From contig OZ024743.1 in assembly GCA_964016885.1 (NCBI GenBank), forward strand, positions 13,285,586-13,349,585: 64,000 nt of DNA. The letters are read 5' to 3'. The notes under the pieces were generated by a model. The model saw only the letters and a program-made list of their open reading frames with translations. It made no database searches and had not been told where the DNA came from. The position numbers and the translations under genes are program-made. This document shows, one piece after another, positions 50,111 through 62,090 of this stretch (positions are counted from its first letter, which is position 1; each line of letters begins with the position of its first letter). The DNA comes from Eledone cirrhosa. Taxonomy: Eukaryota > Mollusca > Cephalopoda > Octopoda > Eledonidae.

Positions 50111-51010
50111 ATGCCGTTATGGGGAGAAAATTATTTAAAATTTAAAATGAATGAAATTCACCAAATCTTCAACGATACTGACCATCACGTCGATTTCACC
50201 ATCGAACACCCAGGAGAAGACGGGTCACTCGCTCTTCTCGACTTCCGTATCAACATCTCGGAAGAAGGAGACATAAACACCACCTTCTACCGCAAAGCAG
50301 CGTGCAAGGACTTATTTGTGCATTACAACTCAGCCCTCCCCAACAACGCTAAGAGAGGCTATGTCCTAAATGAACTGACACGGATCACTAACAGATGCAG
50401 CGACCCGATGGGTGGTCTCACCCATACCACGCAATTCCGTAATCTACTCAGATCTAATGGTTATCCCAAGCGACTGATTAACGGAATTAGAGACCCCAGA
50501 CCCACTAGAAACTTAAATAAAAGCAGGTGCTTCTTTAAAATCCCCCACCTGAGTAAATATACCACGAACGCCATCCGCAGGGCCATACGGACGGAGGGAC
50601 TTGACATACATTTGGCCCACACAGGACCTTCGCTGCGAAGATGCCTCTCCAACAAACCCGACGAGTCAGATGGGACGTGTTCCCTCAGCAACTGCCCGAT
50701 ACGGGGGGCAGATTGCCTACGCACCTATGTCGTATATAAGATTCAATGCGATAAATGTAACAAGTTTTACATAGGTAGCACCATCCGACCCCTACATGTT
50801 CGTATCAAGGAACATATCAACACCAACGCATCTTCCTTTCGTAAACACATCCTTAAATGCGGAAACCCACAGGGTAGACCCTTGGTCACAGTCCTAGCGA
50901 CTGAACGCAGCATCGGATCCTTAAGGATAAAGGAAGCACTTGTTATTAAGAACCTCAGACCCCCACTTAACAACCGGGCTGAGAGAAATGAGCTGACATG
51001 GCTAACTTAA
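50111..51010 (+). CDS. Penelope-like RT C-terminus plus GIY-YIG endonuclease (5'-truncated)
   Basis: The frame is open without interruption to TAA at 51008-51010. LLDFRINISEEGDINTTFYRK and KRGYVLNEL are the end of the PLE reverse transcriptase. SLRRCL, CSLSNCPIRGADC (CxxxxC linker) and VYKIQCDKCNKFYIGSTIRP form the linker and the GIY-YIG nuclease core, followed by the conserved R and a KEH segment, and LVIKNLRPPLNNR near the end. The catalytic RT motifs are absent because the left inverted repeat joins at about residue 12. The first ATG (50111) lies inside that repeat, so a native start is not implied. Intact coding over 290 codons suggests recent activity. Confidence 0.9.
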   Translation: MPLWGENYLKFKMNEIHQIFNDTDHHVDFTIEHPGEDGSLALLDFRINISEEGDINTTFYRKAACKDLFVHYNSALPNNAKRGYVLNELTRITNRCSDPMGGLTHTTQFRNLLRSNGYPKRLINGIRDPRPTRNLNKSRCFFKIPHLSKYTTNAIRRAIRTEGLDIHLAHTGPSLRRCLSNKPDESDGTCSLSNCPIRGADCLRTYVVYKIQCDKCNKFYIGSTIRPLHVRIKEHINTNASSFRKHILKCGNPQGRPLVTVLATERSIGSLRIKEALVIKNLRPPLNNRAERNELTWLT

Positions 51011-51361
51011 CCATAGTGACCATTCACAGCCTACGGCCTGCTATCTTCACACACACACACACGTATATGCATACCCATACGCATACACACACACATCTAT
51101 ATTTATACACGCACACATGTTTTTACAACCTACCACCTTTCACACCCTTTGATTTCCAGCTTCTACAGCCCACTATCTTTCACACACACACACACTCACA
51201 CATATACACACTTACACTTATACACACACAGTTACACACACATATATATTTACACACACATATTTTACGGCTTTCACACGCTAGCGCACCCTCTTGATTT
51301 AACCCATTTGGTCAGTAGCTTTTGCCACAGCCTATCACGCGCACGCGCATTCTTTCCCTCG
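51011..51361. repeat. CA-rich 3' part of the Penelope-like element
   Basis: Between the stop codon and the right inverted repeat, cacacacac and acacacat tracts alternate with ctttgatttccagcttctac-like pieces. Probably the element's 3' non-coding region. Confidence 0.6.
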
Positions 51362-51640
51362 TTTAAATTTTAAATAATTTTCTCCCCATAACGGCATTCC
51401 TGTCTTAACGACATCACAACTTTCTCCGCTTGGCCTGTTCCCCCCCTTTTGGAACTTTCCCCCGTTGATGGGCGTGAGCCCGAAATATTGGGATTAAATC
51501 TCCACTACGGTAACCCTTCTACCTTTGTTTTGTTTTCATCTTTGTCTCTCTCAATTTTCACTTTCACCTGTTTCTCCTATCTATCATTCACTTCCTACCT
51601 CGAGATTTCCCTCTGCATTGTTGTGGCTTTCTTAACTACG

Positions 51641-51742
<102 letters not shown>

Positions 51743-52089
51743 ACGTCAATATTTATCATAGTAGCGCTAATGCTTTCGAACATTCTATAATTTATATTTA
51801 GAATTAATAAACACATAAAAGTAAGACAAAAATTGGGGAAGAACCACATTTCCTAAATATTGTAGTAAGGATATTCTTTTATTTTATTGGATCCAGCCAT
51901 TAAATTGCGGCTATTGGTGAGATTCGTTACTCTAAACGTTAGAGTCTAACGATTCACCTGTGCAATCAGAGGATCACCAGTCTTGTCTGATGATCTTGTG
52001 AGTACCCAGGTGAGTCTCCAGAGTAACATGGCTCATTACTTAGCAAAAATAAATGAATATTTAAACTCTACTTCGGTATTGACTTTTGG
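51743..52089. other. No recognisable feature
   Basis: Spacer; contains an imperfect palindrome near 51920-51960 (ctctaaacgttagag). Confidence 0.4.
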
Positions 52090-53095
52090 GACCTGAGAGT
52101 ACCACCAAACTCCTCCTCTTTCTGTCTATCACAAAATACTCTCTTTTAATCCCCTCTCTGTATTTACTATAACCAAACTCTCCCCCACACTAATATATAC
52201 CACAGCACCGACTGTCTTATCCCCCTTCTAACACGAATACACTCATCCCTATCTATAACTATCTACACGTATCTCTCCCAATCCCCCTCTCTATATCAAT
52301 CAACCATAAACTCTGCCCCTCTCTATATCTACTACACAGCACTTTCCCATTCTCCCCCTCTCTATATCTAACATACAAAATACTCTTCCAATCTCCCTCT
52401 TTATATCAAATACTCCAAACTCTCTCCATCACCATCTCTATCACATTCTGTCTTAATCGTTCTCTCTCTATCCATCAGAAACTAACCCCTCTATATCTTT
52501 TACAACAATGCCTCATCCAGTCCCCTTCATATATTTAGCTCTATTTATCTCTCAAACCACATTCATTATATCTACAAGTATTGAAATCTACACTTCTCTA
52601 TATGTACTACACGACACTGTCTCTCCCAATCGGCCTCTCTATATCAATTACCACCAAACTATCCCCCTCTCTGTATCTATCAATACCTATCTCTATCAAT
52701 CCTCTCACTCTATTCATTACCATCAAACTATTCCCCTCTCTACATCAACCATACAAAACTCTCCCCCAATACCTCTCACTATATCAATTAACACCAAACT
52801 TTTCCCATATCTACTAGAAGGAACTCTCTTCCAATCCACCTCTCTATATGAATTAACACAAAACTCTCCCCATCTCTATATCTACTACACGGAATTCTCT
52901 TCCAATCCCCCCTCTCTATATCTACTACATGGAACTCTCTTCCAATCGCCCCTCTCTATATCAATGAACACTAAACTCTCCCACTCTCTATATCTATTAC
53001 ACGGAACTCTATTTTAAATACCCTCTCTATATCTACTAGACGGTGCTTTCTTCCAATACCTCTCTCTTAATCAATATATATACATATAGCCTTCA
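52090..53095 (+). repeat. Degenerate CT-rich minisatellite, about 50-bp unit
   Basis: Repeated blocks of the type cctctctatatctactacac and ggaactctcttccaatc recur roughly 18-20 times with drift; spacing is near 50 bp. The right end (52840-53050) is the most regular. The 169-codon frame at 52508-53017 is a by-product and serine/leucine/tyrosine-rich. Confidence 0.85.
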
Positions 53096-53138
53096 TAGAG
53101 CACTCTCTTCTCCTTTACCTTTCCTACGGAAATATTTC

Positions 53139-53139
<1 letters not shown>

Positions 53140-53175
<36 letters not shown>
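53140..53175. repeat. (TA)n microsatellite
   Basis: Short TA array preceding repeat Z. Confidence 0.9.
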
Positions 53176-53177
<2 letters not shown>

Positions 53178-53385
53178 AAAATGAGGTGTTTTTTTTAATT
53201 AGAAAAAAAAAACGAGATGTCCTACACGAGTGAAAGTATAAGGAAAAAAAATGAAATCGAAAATGCAGCTGGAGTCTTTTAAAGAATATTTATTTGTTTC
53301 CTTTACCGGTTTCACAGTTCTTATGCTTTTCAAAAGTAGAATTGAAATCGAGGTTTTGTGGTTGTTCTCGCATACACACACACAT
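53176..53385 (+). repeat. Dispersed repeat Z, copy 2
   Basis: gtcctacacgagtgaaagta, aatgaaatcgaaaatgcagc, tttcctttaccggtttcac and ttttcaaaagtagaattgaa match 40442-40640. Both copies lie between TA arrays. Confidence 0.85.
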
Positions 53386-53389
53386 ATAT

Positions 53390-53770
<381 letters not shown>

Positions 53771-54016
53771 TATATATATATATATGAAAAATATGAAAAC
53801 ATGGCGTGCTGCGTGGTTACAAATGGGTTACATATGAATACATTTAGTCCTTCATCAGTGATCTTCCAACCTTCATTGGTATTTCATCGCTTTAAAGACC
53901 ATATACCTCTGACTGGTGCGAGCAACGGCTAAACAAAGTCGTTGACACACGTAAATAGGGGGAACGAGTGAGACATATACACACACACATATATATATAT
54001 ATATATTTATTTATTT

Positions 54017-54048
<32 letters not shown>

Positions 54049-54058
54049 CCATATATAC

Positions 54059-54111
<53 letters not shown>
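53771..54111. other. Unclassified sequence, CA and TA arrays at the right
   Basis: A 150-bp segment (53800-53950) of ordinary composition with no frame, then CA-rich DNA 53975-54060 and TA 54064-54111. Confidence 0.5.
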
Positions 54112-54113
<2 letters not shown>

Positions 54114-54668
54114 AATATTTTCTTTATTCTGTACGGTCTATTACATTTATTATTGGTATGTCAGTAAATGCTATAAATAAATAGACGTTTCGAAATTAGA
54201 ACGCACCGAGCAAACTTTTCACAGTGTTGTATATTATACATGCAAAAACTATTTCAAAAAGTTCACTGAAATGGGTTAATGTTTATACGAAGTCTAATTA
54301 ACCATGAACGATGACATACTTCCCTTTCTCACATGTTAGAGAATTATTATAATCAGTGTCAGATAACACTAGTGTGGGGCTTGTAATGCTGTTATTTAAG
54401 CATTTAAGATATTGTGTTAAGTATTCTCTTCTAATACAGGACTTAATATATAGTAAATTTGGTTTTGGAATTTAACATTGAATGTGAAAGTAAATTTAAA
54501 TTTAATTGTACTATAATTTTGTTTAATAGTTTATAGTTAAAGTACACACTGTACTAACTAATAAATCGCCCACTCTCATTTAATGGGCTGAATTAGAATT
54601 ATTTAATCTATAATGTATTAGTATGAATCTTGATTCTTTTAAAGATAATAATTAAGCTCAATGACGAG
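54112..54668. other. No recognisable feature
   Basis: AT-rich spacer. Confidence 0.4.
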
Positions 54669-55100
54669 TTAAATGCATCGGAAGAGTGACAAAAGCCTGC
54701 ATGTGTACATGTCTGCATTATATGTTGATATCTGCTTCCCAGAAACGCCCTGTTTCAATAGAGCAAAGCTGTTGTCACTTCCGCTCATGATATTTATTAT
54801 TAGCATGCTAAGAAAGATTTGACCTCCGTGAAATTTGACACCGCTCGTCTTCTCATATATGTTGTCCATATTTGGTTTGGACGAGTTACGGAGAATCTTG
54901 TGGTCGTGTTGCTGCCTGGAAGCAATGTAGGAAAGATGATACCAAGGCAACCGAGTTGTACGGCAAATTTTACTTGTTTTTACACAATATCGTTGGATGT
55001 TGGATGTTGCATATGCCATTATCGTATTAAGTTTCATCTTAATTTATATTTATTTTTTCTAACTTGGATGGGTTTATCTCGAGTACTTGAAGCGATATGA
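54669..55100. other. Possible old retroelement remnant
   Basis: Frames of 90-120 codons are open on both strands (minus 54669-55037, plus 54819-55100). The plus frame contains HIWFGRVTENLVVVLLPG, faintly like the WFGHV region near the C-terminus of some LINE ORF2 proteins. Too weak to assign. Confidence 0.2.
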
Positions 55101-56050
55101 TGTGCCACTGAAAATATTGAAAGGGGTCATCTGCGATATATTTCTAGTTTATGATCATGTCTAACGCTATCAAAGTAATATCTAGCGTCAAATTTTGAGA
55201 GAAGAGGAAAAATCCGGAGTGATATACTCAAGATTTTGGTTACATAGGGAGCAGCTTTATATTCACATTGAACGCGGGTATCAAATTGAATGAGGCGCAC
55301 TTTGTGGTCTGTAAGTGTTTTCTGACCCAAAATTGGGGAACATGTTCCCCACTGTGATAGGGCACGTATCTCCGTCTTTTCTTTCCTAATGCAGCCAAAC
55401 TAATTTACTGAATCATGGTATTATTCCGAGTAATGGATCAAACTTACACACACAGCCATCCGTAAAAGTTGAAAGCAATATTGTACAAAATAATAATACA
55501 TTCAGTGCAGAGCTACAAGAAATATGGGTTCTAAATCATATATTATTCTTGCAGCAATAATAATCTGGCACTGATTATATTACATTTTAACTTTCATGTC
55601 TAACTTTATCGAACATTTTGTTTAACAAATCCGATAATTGTTACAGCAGCTGTTATATTTTAACGTAGCTTGACGTGCTGTTCTTATTTAGTGGCAATTG
55701 ATTTTAGCCATAAATTTGTTTTCTGTTATCACTATTTCAGCAGCTGTCGATATTCCCTCTTGCTTTTAGTACATCGTGATTAAGCCTGATGTGTACAATG
55801 AATAAGATTCTAAAAAGACATTTTGTATTAATTATATAAACAAAACGAAGAGAAAAACAAAACTCTTTACTGCAACTTATGTTTAGTTTTCATTCATGTT
55901 TTTTCCCTTTCCGTTTGCCTAAAGTCTATAAAGTCTTTATACAGAAACTGCTTGTCTTACAAATATTTATCAGATTTTCGTTTCAATTTCAGATGTGATA
56001 CTGTTCGAAATCCCTTAGGAAGGCATTCTATTGCCTAAAATTCATTGTGA
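55101..56050. other. No gene recognised; likely intron or upstream of the host exon
   Basis: AT-rich; pyrimidine-rich stretches near 55730 (tatcactatttcag) and 56050-56077 are possible splice-acceptor regions for the following exon. Confidence 0.4.
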
Positions 56051-56077
56051 TACTTTCTTTACTTCAAAATATTCAAG

Positions 56078-57031
56078 ACGGCTGAAGTTTATGGAAGTTT
56101 AGGCGTAGAGAGCAGACTGGCAGTAACAGAGGAGAAACAACAAAAAATAGAGTCTGCACCAAACTGTCATCACATATCTTGTGATGTTTACCTTGAACTC
56201 TCTTCGAACCACTCTAGCAACAGCGGAGATGAACACGATAATGAACAACTTACACTGCCAAAAGAATCGAATACCAATTGTAAAACAGAAGAAAATGGCC
56301 GAACGAAGCAGTCCTTGTGTGCTGATAAACAGTGTATGTTTCAGCCATCACAAAATTTCAGTAATTCTGTTATGACACCGGAAAAGATGCGCCCACAGCA
56401 TCCTATGACCTTGTCAATTATCAGTGAACATGAACGGTTTAGCGATGGCCTTTATAATAAAACATGTGACCGAACACCATCTCCTTGTCATTCTGTTCCC
56501 AAGACACCGATATTACCGACCATCTTGGAAGGGGAAAGCACGAACAATACAAAAACAAAAACATTCAACACCAAAAATGGTGATGTTATCGCAACAGCCA
56601 TTAATAGCAACAGCGATTGCAATACATCTTTACATTCCACAGAATATACTAAATTAATTACAACAGATAATGCAATTATCCATCGAAATCAAGACGAATA
56701 TGATGATGAGACTGATACCAATTCTTCATATGATGGCAACGATATCACTGATGACACATTCAGTGGGTCACAATATATGGATTTTGACAAACTATGCACT
56801 TTTGGCGATCCAACGAGTCCACCCGGTCTTGATGGCGTCAAAGCAATGGCAAATCGTTTAAAATTGCCAACTAGGAGGCAGAGTTATCAGAAATGGTGTG
56901 AACAATATATTGGTTCTAGTGGCATACCACGCTTCCCCCCGCTAACTTATAATGAGGTGACCGATGGAAAATTAACAGATGATCGTAAAGAGGGAATAAA
57001 TAATGCATTAGGATGGATAAAATCAGAATTG
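56078..57031 (+). CDS. FAM167 (DIORA)-like gene, one coding exon
   Basis: The frame is open from 56051 to 57052 with balanced, non-repetitive codon use unlike the rest of the window. The C-terminal part matches the conserved N-terminal half of FAM167 proteins: GLDGVKAMANRLKLPTRRQS then YQKWCEQ (about 56824-56913), and after a loop DDRKEGINNALGWIKSEL (56979-57031). The family's basic RRxSYxxW and AI/ALxWLRxEL blocks are visible. The upstream about 240 residues are polar, Ser/Thr/Asn/Asp-rich and probably disordered. TTG|GTAAGT at 57029-57037 is a strong splice donor in phase 0, at the point where the family continues into a QD..LARQL..LR.D...LK coiled coil, which must lie in a later exon. The 5' limit is inferred from an acceptor-like ttctttacttcaaaatattc-AAG ending at 56077. 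No in-frame ATG occurs before 56336, so either an upstream exon supplies the start or translation begins there. The cellular function of the family is poorly defined. Confidence 0.75.
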
Positions 57032-57037
57032 GTAAGT
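57032..57037 (+). promoter_or_regulatory. 5' splice site (GTAAGT)
   Basis: Consensus donor directly after the codon for the last conserved leucine of the FAM167-like block. The open frame runs only seven codons past it, with residues unlike the family, before TAA. Confidence 0.75.
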
Positions 57038-57353
57038 ATATCGCTTACCTAACTTGTATGTGTGAGTGTCTATTTATGTAAATTCATGTATACATGTCTA
57101 GTTTTGTTTATCTGCGCCGTACAAATTTATAGTATAATCAATCTTATCACTTGAAACTGTAAATTGCCCAGAATGTCCACCTATAATTCTTCAAAAATCA
57201 ATAATATTTTTAGAATTTATAAGAATGTTAGTAAGAATTTGCGAGTCGAGAGAGCATTGTGATTTCACCTTTCCACTAATACATATTTGTTACATTTCTG
57301 AGAAAGGTATGTGCATGAACATATATTATTTTTAGATTTTGTTTAGAAATAAT

Positions 57354-57456
57354 TGTTTCTACTTTTTGGCACAAGGCCAGCAATAACCCAGTGTATTACT
57401 AGTACTTTATTGTATCGACCCTCTAAGGATGAAAGGCAAAGTTAACCTCGACGGGA
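57354..57456 (-). mobile_element. OR/OK-type SINE 3' half, first of a pair
   Basis: Tail and body (complement of tgtttctactttttggcac to gttaacctcgacggga), ending before the B-box. Flanked by tttagaaataat at 57342-57353 (preceded by g) and 57457-57468. Lies in the presumed intron after the FAM167-like exon. Confidence 0.88.
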
Positions 57457-57468
57457 TTTAGAAATAAT

Positions 57469-57587
57469 TGTTTCTACTTTTGGCACAAGGCCAGCAAATA
57501 CCCAGTACACTACTGGTACTTTATTTTATCGACCCCGTAAGGATGAAAGGCAAAGTTAACCTCGACGGGATTTGAACTCAGACGGGA
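57469..57587 (-). mobile_element. OR/OK-type SINE 3' part, second of a pair
   Basis: Tail, body and B-box region (to ggatttgaactcagacggga). The third tttagaaataat follows at 57588-57599. Longer than its neighbour by the B-box segment. Confidence 0.88.
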
Positions 57588-57734
57588 TTTAGAAATAATG
57601 GTGTATATTTTGAATTCATACTAGAATTATATAAAAGAAATGGAAATATAAGGTCTGACTTAATCTAAGTGTCACTTTAAACTTGTCAGAAGCAATCTCA
57701 CTCCAGGTGAGAAGACAACTGATAGACAGGGGGA

Positions 57735-57850
57735 GAGAATCGACCTCACTACTCCATTGATAGTTTGTTTATTGATATAGAAAGGATGAAAGACAAATTT
57801 GAAATCAGTGGTATTTGAACGCAGAGTGCAGTAAGTGGGAACAAATACCA
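57735..57850 (-). mobile_element. OR2-like SINE, diverged
   Basis: Complement of agagaatcgacctcactact, ggatgaaagacaaatttg, gtggtatttgaacgcagagt and gggaacaaatacc, in SINE order. The tail is not preserved. Confidence 0.55.
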
Positions 57851-57939
57851 AGTTATTTTGTATACGACGCTGTACCGACTCATGTCAAATGAATTGAGAC
57901 TTAGATTACATATACCTACATACATACATCGATACACAC

Positions 57940-57992
57940 ACATATATTCACACATACAGGTGTGTAACCAGGCACACACACACACACACACA

Positions 57993-58035
<43 letters not shown>

Positions 58036-58036
58036 T
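57940..58036. repeat. (CA)n and (TA)n microsatellites
   Basis: Short CA array near 57971-57992 and TA 58000-58034. Confidence 0.9.
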
Positions 58037-59190
58037 TTAGATATAAGTAATGTAATTTATTATACACTCCAAAACGTTTATTATTGGCCATAAAATATCT
58101 ATTTTTGTTTGCGTATAATAGTTATATTTGTGATAGAGATGCAAAATGGTTATAAAAGCAAAAGTTCCTGCTTAATACATTAACACATGAGTTAATACAA
58201 AAGCTGGAGCTGGATTCCATATCAGGGCAAATTAGTTGAAGTGTGAGGTAATTATCTAGAGGGTATTTAACTTCATTAACGATGCTCTAAAATACATCTG
58301 TTATGATTGTGACCTACATAAGGAGTAGAAATCAACACGCTTGTTTAAGTCCACTAAACATAAGTCAGAGGCGGTGGAAGCATTTCTGAATAGGATGGAG
58401 GGGGGGGGGTACATTTAATCAATTTAGTTGTAGTGATTAGTTTAGCTGTTATCAAATAACAAAATCCTACACCAAGATACGAAAGAAATTCAATACGCGC
58501 TAAACATATGTACATATATTGTAGCGCATATAAAAATAGATGTGTGTTTTGGTAGTTTAGGAAGAAAAATATAAATATTGAAATATAATACTGTAAGTGT
58601 ATTGTGTAATAGAACGAGGGTTAAGGTTAGGTTTAGGGTTCAGATGAATCACGTACCACATGCAATCGAAAACTTGGAATTGAATATTTTCTTGGGCACT
58701 TTGGTCTGATTGACCTGGCCTCTCTTGTTGCTGGACATATGTTTACTACCTAACAAACAACATTCAATTATACGATGACACCTCCAGATGATTTGACGAA
58801 TCAAGTATAAGATATAGCAGTCTATAGGTGACCATGATAAGATACAAACCATTAACCTCTCAAACAATAATTTAACTCATCAACGGCTAAACTAATTGCG
58901 ACTTTTAACAATAAAATGCGATAATTAGTAATCGTTTGCACACCAGGATTAAACACTTAAAACATGTAGTTTACTAAATACGAAATAAAGAGACAATTAG
59001 CTTGAATGGATTAATTACATGATTACAAGTAAAAGAGAAAATATCTTTTTTTACTCTTTTCGCTAATGGTATCTCCATGTATTCAAGAACTACAATGTGA
59101 GAAAATTCGATTTCAATTAACAAGTTACTTGTCAACTTTCATTTTCTTTCGCAACGTTCCATTTCTTTGTGTAGTTTTCGTACATACACA
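58037..59190. other. No gene recognised
   Basis: AT-rich, presumed intron. A degenerate telomere-like stretch (gggttaaggttaggtttagg) lies at 58618-58640 and a G run at 58399-58408. Confidence 0.4.
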
Positions 59191-59446
<256 letters not shown>

Positions 59447-59826
59447 TCAGGTTTGAGGTTCACACTGGATAGAGCTGGTCAATTCCGTATGGTCAATCTT
59501 AATGTAATAATATGGAGAGTACTCAACGTAAAGCAGTTCAACAGTCTTTGTTTTTGTAGTTGGTGGTGCTAGTACGGAGTTAAATATTATAATGACAGGA
59601 GGCTGGACTTGTGTACATCCTTGAAAGGTTTATTATACTATGATCGTTTCAATTACCCGGTTCGGTATGAATCCGGTGATATCAACAGGTATTCGAAATA
59701 TAATAAGTGGATGTAATAGATAAAATCCATGGGGCTGAAAATCAAAGACCGGAGGACGACCGCCATCCACATCTTCCACCTTTGCCGGTCGCCCTCAAGT
59801 GACGTGGCTAAACCTTATAGTGTGCT

Positions 59827-60320
59827 ACTACCGGTCAAATAGAGGAAAACAGAAAGGGAGAGGAACAAAAGTCAGCGTTAATATCATGCCACAAGAAAAA
59901 AGAAAGAAGAGAGAAGAAGGGGGAAGGAAGAAAAGGAAGAAGAAGAAAAGTCAGGGTTAATGTCCAGCTACAAGAAGAAAGACAGAAAGAAAGAGGAAGA
60001 AAGGTAAAACTACAGTCAGGCCAGGAATGTCGCGAAAAAATTTATTCGAAGGGACCCGTATCTTAACAAATACTACCGGTCAAATATAGGCAAACAAAAA
60101 AGGGGAGGAGGATAAGTCAGCGTTAATATCATGCCACAAGAAGAAAGACACAAAGAAGGGGGAAGAGAAGGAAGAAAAGGAAGAAGAAAAGTTAGGGTTA
60201 ATGGCTCGAAGAAGAAAGACAGAAAGAAAGAGGAAGAAAGGTCGGTACTAATGTCAGACTACAGTCAGACCAGGAATGACGCGAAAAAAATATTTTCAAA
60301 GGGACCCGTATCTTAGCACA
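59827..60320 (+). repeat. Tandem duplication, 245-bp unit, purine-rich
   Basis: Two copies with shared landmarks: gtcagcgttaatatcatgcc, gaagaaagacagaaagaaag and aagggacccgtatctta. The unit is almost pure A/G over about 150 bp. Confidence 0.88.
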
Positions 60321-60883
60321 GGTAAATATAGTGGGGGTCTGTATGTTATAATGTGTGAGCAGATGATTGGAACGTTACATTTTTGTTTAGATTTATAGGA
60401 TGAAGTTAAAAATTAATATTTAATATTAACATTATAAAATTGAAAGTTAAACAGTTTAACATTTTTAAGGTTGCGAGGTTTAGGCAAAGAAAGAGTCTTT
60501 TATGAAGAAACTTAAATTTTATTATAGAGTAAAGATTATGTCTTTGTTTAGCCGTCAAACAGCATGCGGCGACTACAAGCTTGGGCAGCCCATCCACTCC
60601 GAGTGATATCGCCTAGCGAAAGATATGGAAATCAATTTTTCCGAGCACTCTAGGAATGTATAACAGGCTTCAGGTGCGACAGCAGGAAGTCAGCCCGCAT
60701 TGTTAGGCCATCCTTGTACAAAATCAGTACTATTCATTTACCCAGGAGGGGTTTTTGCTTAAGTAGAGGGTGGCAAGGGCGACTGGCTGAGATAAAGGCA
60801 GCTAGTTGGTCAGTTGTCCCCTTTGTCTCTGTCTCTGATTTTTCGGAGCCATGGTTTTTTACATATTCCTTTGTTATATTCCA

Positions 60884-60941
60884 ATACCTGATGATATCAT
60901 CGGATTCATATGGAACCCGGTCATTGAAATGATCATAGTAT
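60884..60941 (+). ncRNA. Candidate hammerhead ribozyme D
   Basis: Stem I ATAC (60884-60887) pairs with GTAT (60938-60941). Core CTGATGA is at 60888-60894. Stem II runs from 60896 (ATCATCGG) against CCGGTCAT with one C-C mismatch and one G-U pair, bounded by a T-T step. GAAA is at 60926-60929. Stem III is two pairs with a GATC loop, and cleavage is predicted after TA at 60936-60937. The inverted copy in the left arm reads CTGTTGA on the minus strand and would be dead. Confidence 0.55.
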
Positions 60942-61019
60942 AATAAACCTTTCAAGGATTTACACCAGTCCAGCCTCCTGTTATTTTATTTTATTTTATT
61001 TATATATATATATATATAT

Positions 61020-61064
61020 AAGAAAGTAGTACAGCATAATCGAATGTATACGTATATATAGGTA

Positions 61065-61136
<72 letters not shown>
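61020..61136. repeat. Flanking repeat and (TA)n at the left of PLE 2
   Basis: agaaagtagtacagcataat at about 61021 recurs in direct orientation at about 63493 on the other side of the element. A TA array occupies 61068-61136. Confidence 0.8.
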
Positions 61137-61139
<3 letters not shown>

Positions 61140-61599
61140 TAAAAGAGAAAACACAGGTAAGCATTAAGAGAAGGATTTAATCCAGGTATTTGCGACCGTT
61201 TCATTGGTAAGTGCAACCTTATATTGCTATACTGCAAATAGCAGCCACTCAATTATAATTGTTGTTCACAGTCCAAATTTTCAAAATAGTGAGTTACTCT
61301 TGAAATAATTCTTAATATATAGAGAAAAACATTTATTTGGAATTGTATTTACTAGTATAGAGAGAGAGGTATCAGGAGGTGAGACGACAGACGGCATAGT
61401 ATATATAGAGAGAGGAAGGGGGAAGAGGTAGGAAGTAGAATGACAAACTGAGGTGGAGGTAGGGGTAGAGGTGGAAGGATTCTTTGGTCAGTTTTGATAG
61501 CAGACATCATGTCGTGGAGTGTAGTGAGTTAAAGAGAATTAAATAGATAATAGTGGGAGGGATGGATAGAGAGGGAGAGAGAGAGAGAGGGGGGGGGAG

Positions 61600-61749
61600 A
61601 TATAAAGAGATAAATATATATATATATATATAATGAAAAATTGAACAGGGACAGAACAGAGAGGCAGTACAATAAATGTTTATTAAATTCATATATATAT
61701 ATATATACACACATGCATACACATACATACATATACACACACACACATG

Positions 61750-61791
<42 letters not shown>

Positions 61792-61814
61792 CATATACAC
61801 ACACACACACATAT

Positions 61815-61857
<43 letters not shown>

Positions 61858-61862
61858 TATAA
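61600..61862. repeat. TA/CA microsatellites inside PLE 2
   Basis: Several TA arrays (61614-61633, 61761-61788, 61823-61848) and CA tracts between the left arm and the end of the ORF. The frames over them are artefacts. Confidence 0.9.
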
Positions 61863-62090
61863 AAAATAAAAATAAAGATAATAATGACAAAAATAAAAGC
61901 AAAGAAGGGGGTGAGAAGGAAGAAAAGAAAAGATAGCCAAGAAGGGGAAGGAAGGAAGAAAACGAAGAAATAGAAGAGGAATGAGGGAGAAGGGGGGATA
62001 TATGTATTGGTTTTGTGGATAATTAAAGGGTCTAGATATAAGAGGGTATAATGTCTAAGTATATGCAGTTTGTCAGTTGGTAGTAAGAGG

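Larger units (their letters stand above)
59588..60984. mobile_element. Inverted-repeat element with internal tandem duplication
   Basis: The left arm (59588-59706) and right arm (60868-60984) are inverted copies: gacaggaggctggact, ttgaaaggtttattatacta and gaatccggtgatatcaac match the complement of the right arm with a few changes. The interior has no coding frame. It contains a tandem duplication with a 245-bp period (actaccggtcaaata at 59828 and 60073; gggacccgtatctta at 60051 and 60301) built of purine-rich GAAGAAA repeats. The right arm carries hammerhead candidate D. Confidence 0.8.

Noticed and set aside
51463..51505. Hammerhead in the PLE 1 inverted repeat (ggcgtgagcccgaaatattgg)
   Set aside because: A good GGGC/GCCC stem followed by GAAA exists, and CCC/GGG could close stem I, but the core reads UUGAUGG rather than CUGANGA. 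At best it is a dead descendant.
52508..53017. 169-codon open frame
   Set aside because: Lies wholly in a CT-rich minisatellite; composition explains it.
54669..55100. LINE ORF2 C-terminus
   Set aside because: Only one short WFGRV-like motif; not enough to assign. Listed as a possible remnant at low confidence.
58618..58640. Telomeric repeat
   Set aside because: Only degenerate GGTTA/GGGTT units; no perfect TTAGGG tandem.
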